From NCBI RefSeq assembly GCF_029504575.1, contig NZ_JAQFII010000001.1, positions 620,001 through 684,000 of the forward strand: a DNA stretch of 64,000 nt. Reading direction: 5' to 3'. How positions within the stretch are numbered: position 1 is the stretch's first letter; each line of letters starts with the position of its first letter. Both the position numbers and the translations under genes were made by a program. The notes under the pieces are model-generated. The model ran no database searches. It saw only the letters and a list, made by a program, of their open reading frames with translations, and had not been told where the DNA came from. The DNA comes from Streptomyces sp. SPB162. GTDB taxonomy: Bacteria; Actinomycetota; Actinomycetes; Streptomycetales; Streptomycetaceae. Positions 63,782 to 64,000 of the stretch are shown here, one piece after another.

Positions 63782-64000
63782 TCAGGCCACCGCCGGTGAC
63801 GCGGCCGCGCGGCGCCGGTCGAGCACGGCCGCCACCGACCGGAGGTCCGGCTGGCGCAGCACCTCGGGAGCGCGCAGCCGGGTGCCCGTCTCGCGCTCGA
63901 GGGCGGCCAGCAGCCGGGCCGCGATGATCGACGTGCCGCCCATCGCGGTGAAGTTGTCCTCCAGCGCGGCGTCCGGGCGGTCGAGCAGGTCGCGGACCAC
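63782..64000 (-). CDS. NRPS carrier domain, 5' part cut by window edge
   Basis: The last 72 residues of a larger protein: a carrier domain with DNFTAMGGTSIIAARLL (phosphopantetheine Ser) and a C-terminal helix. The gene enters from the right edge and ends one base before the ATG alternative of the A-PCP gene, so it is the preceding gene of the operon. Domain content upstream is unknown. Confidence 0.75.
   Translation of the reverse strand: MVRDLLDRPDAALEDNFTAMGGTSIIAARLLAALERETGTRLRAPEVLRQPDLRSVAAVLDRRRAAASPAVA

Overview
The window is very GC-rich, with strongly GC-biased third codon positions, frequent GTG starts and a gene set typical of Streptomyces or a close relative (cobalamin riboswitch on metE, MocR and ROK regulators, PhoD, an NRPS locus, Asp23/SPFH modules). 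I assign it to a streptomycete-like actinomycete chromosome. No rRNA, tRNA, CRISPR array or intact transposase was seen.

Layout. 1-7700 (minus) is a coupled operon encoding a DUF4132-like protein, a 1658-aa uncharacterised protein, a YehL-type MoxR ATPase and a DUF5682-like protein cut by the left edge; the order resembles the enterobacterial yehI-yehL-yehM region. 7877-11369 is a signalling module: CHASE3-HAMP histidine kinase, receiver-PP2C phosphatase and a divergent Rcp1-like receiver. Next is a small protein (11538-12032) whose sequence pattern matches eukaryotic profilin; I regard it as the most interesting gene here. 12180-15041 is a molybdate importer (modA, fused modBC). 15121-20102 is a cobalamin/methionine region: cobK, convergent cobF, an AdoCbl riboswitch and a frameshifted metE, bracketed by inverted copies of a 204-bp MITE-like element.

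20268-27774 carries small membrane and stress proteins, a CAP-domain protein, an Asp23 pair, a HutC-type GntR regulator behind a dre-like site, an NfeD/SPFH pair whose stop codon is exactly the insertion site of another MITE copy, a phosphodiester glycosidase and a universal stress protein. 27952-30084 is a T4-like RNA-repair cassette (polynucleotide kinase/phosphatase plus Rnl1-type ligase). 30233-49994 is mostly housekeeping: SGNH hydrolase, purB, mug (apparent CTG start), ROK and GntR regulators, MocR/EamA pair, MFS, PhoD, a membrane-anchored ACT-GNAT protein, a trans-sulfuration-type PLP enzyme with divergent Lrp regulator, a DUF885 peptidase and small enzymes. 50248-54450 is sbcDC. 54440-58869 holds regulator/transporter pairs and small genes. 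58954-64000 (minus) is the 3' end of an NRPS locus running off the right edge.

Three repeat families (A: 3 copies; B and C: 1 each) have different terminal inverted repeats but a related core. Two genes (metE and the last NRPS gene) appear split by single indels, which could be real decay or sequence error.
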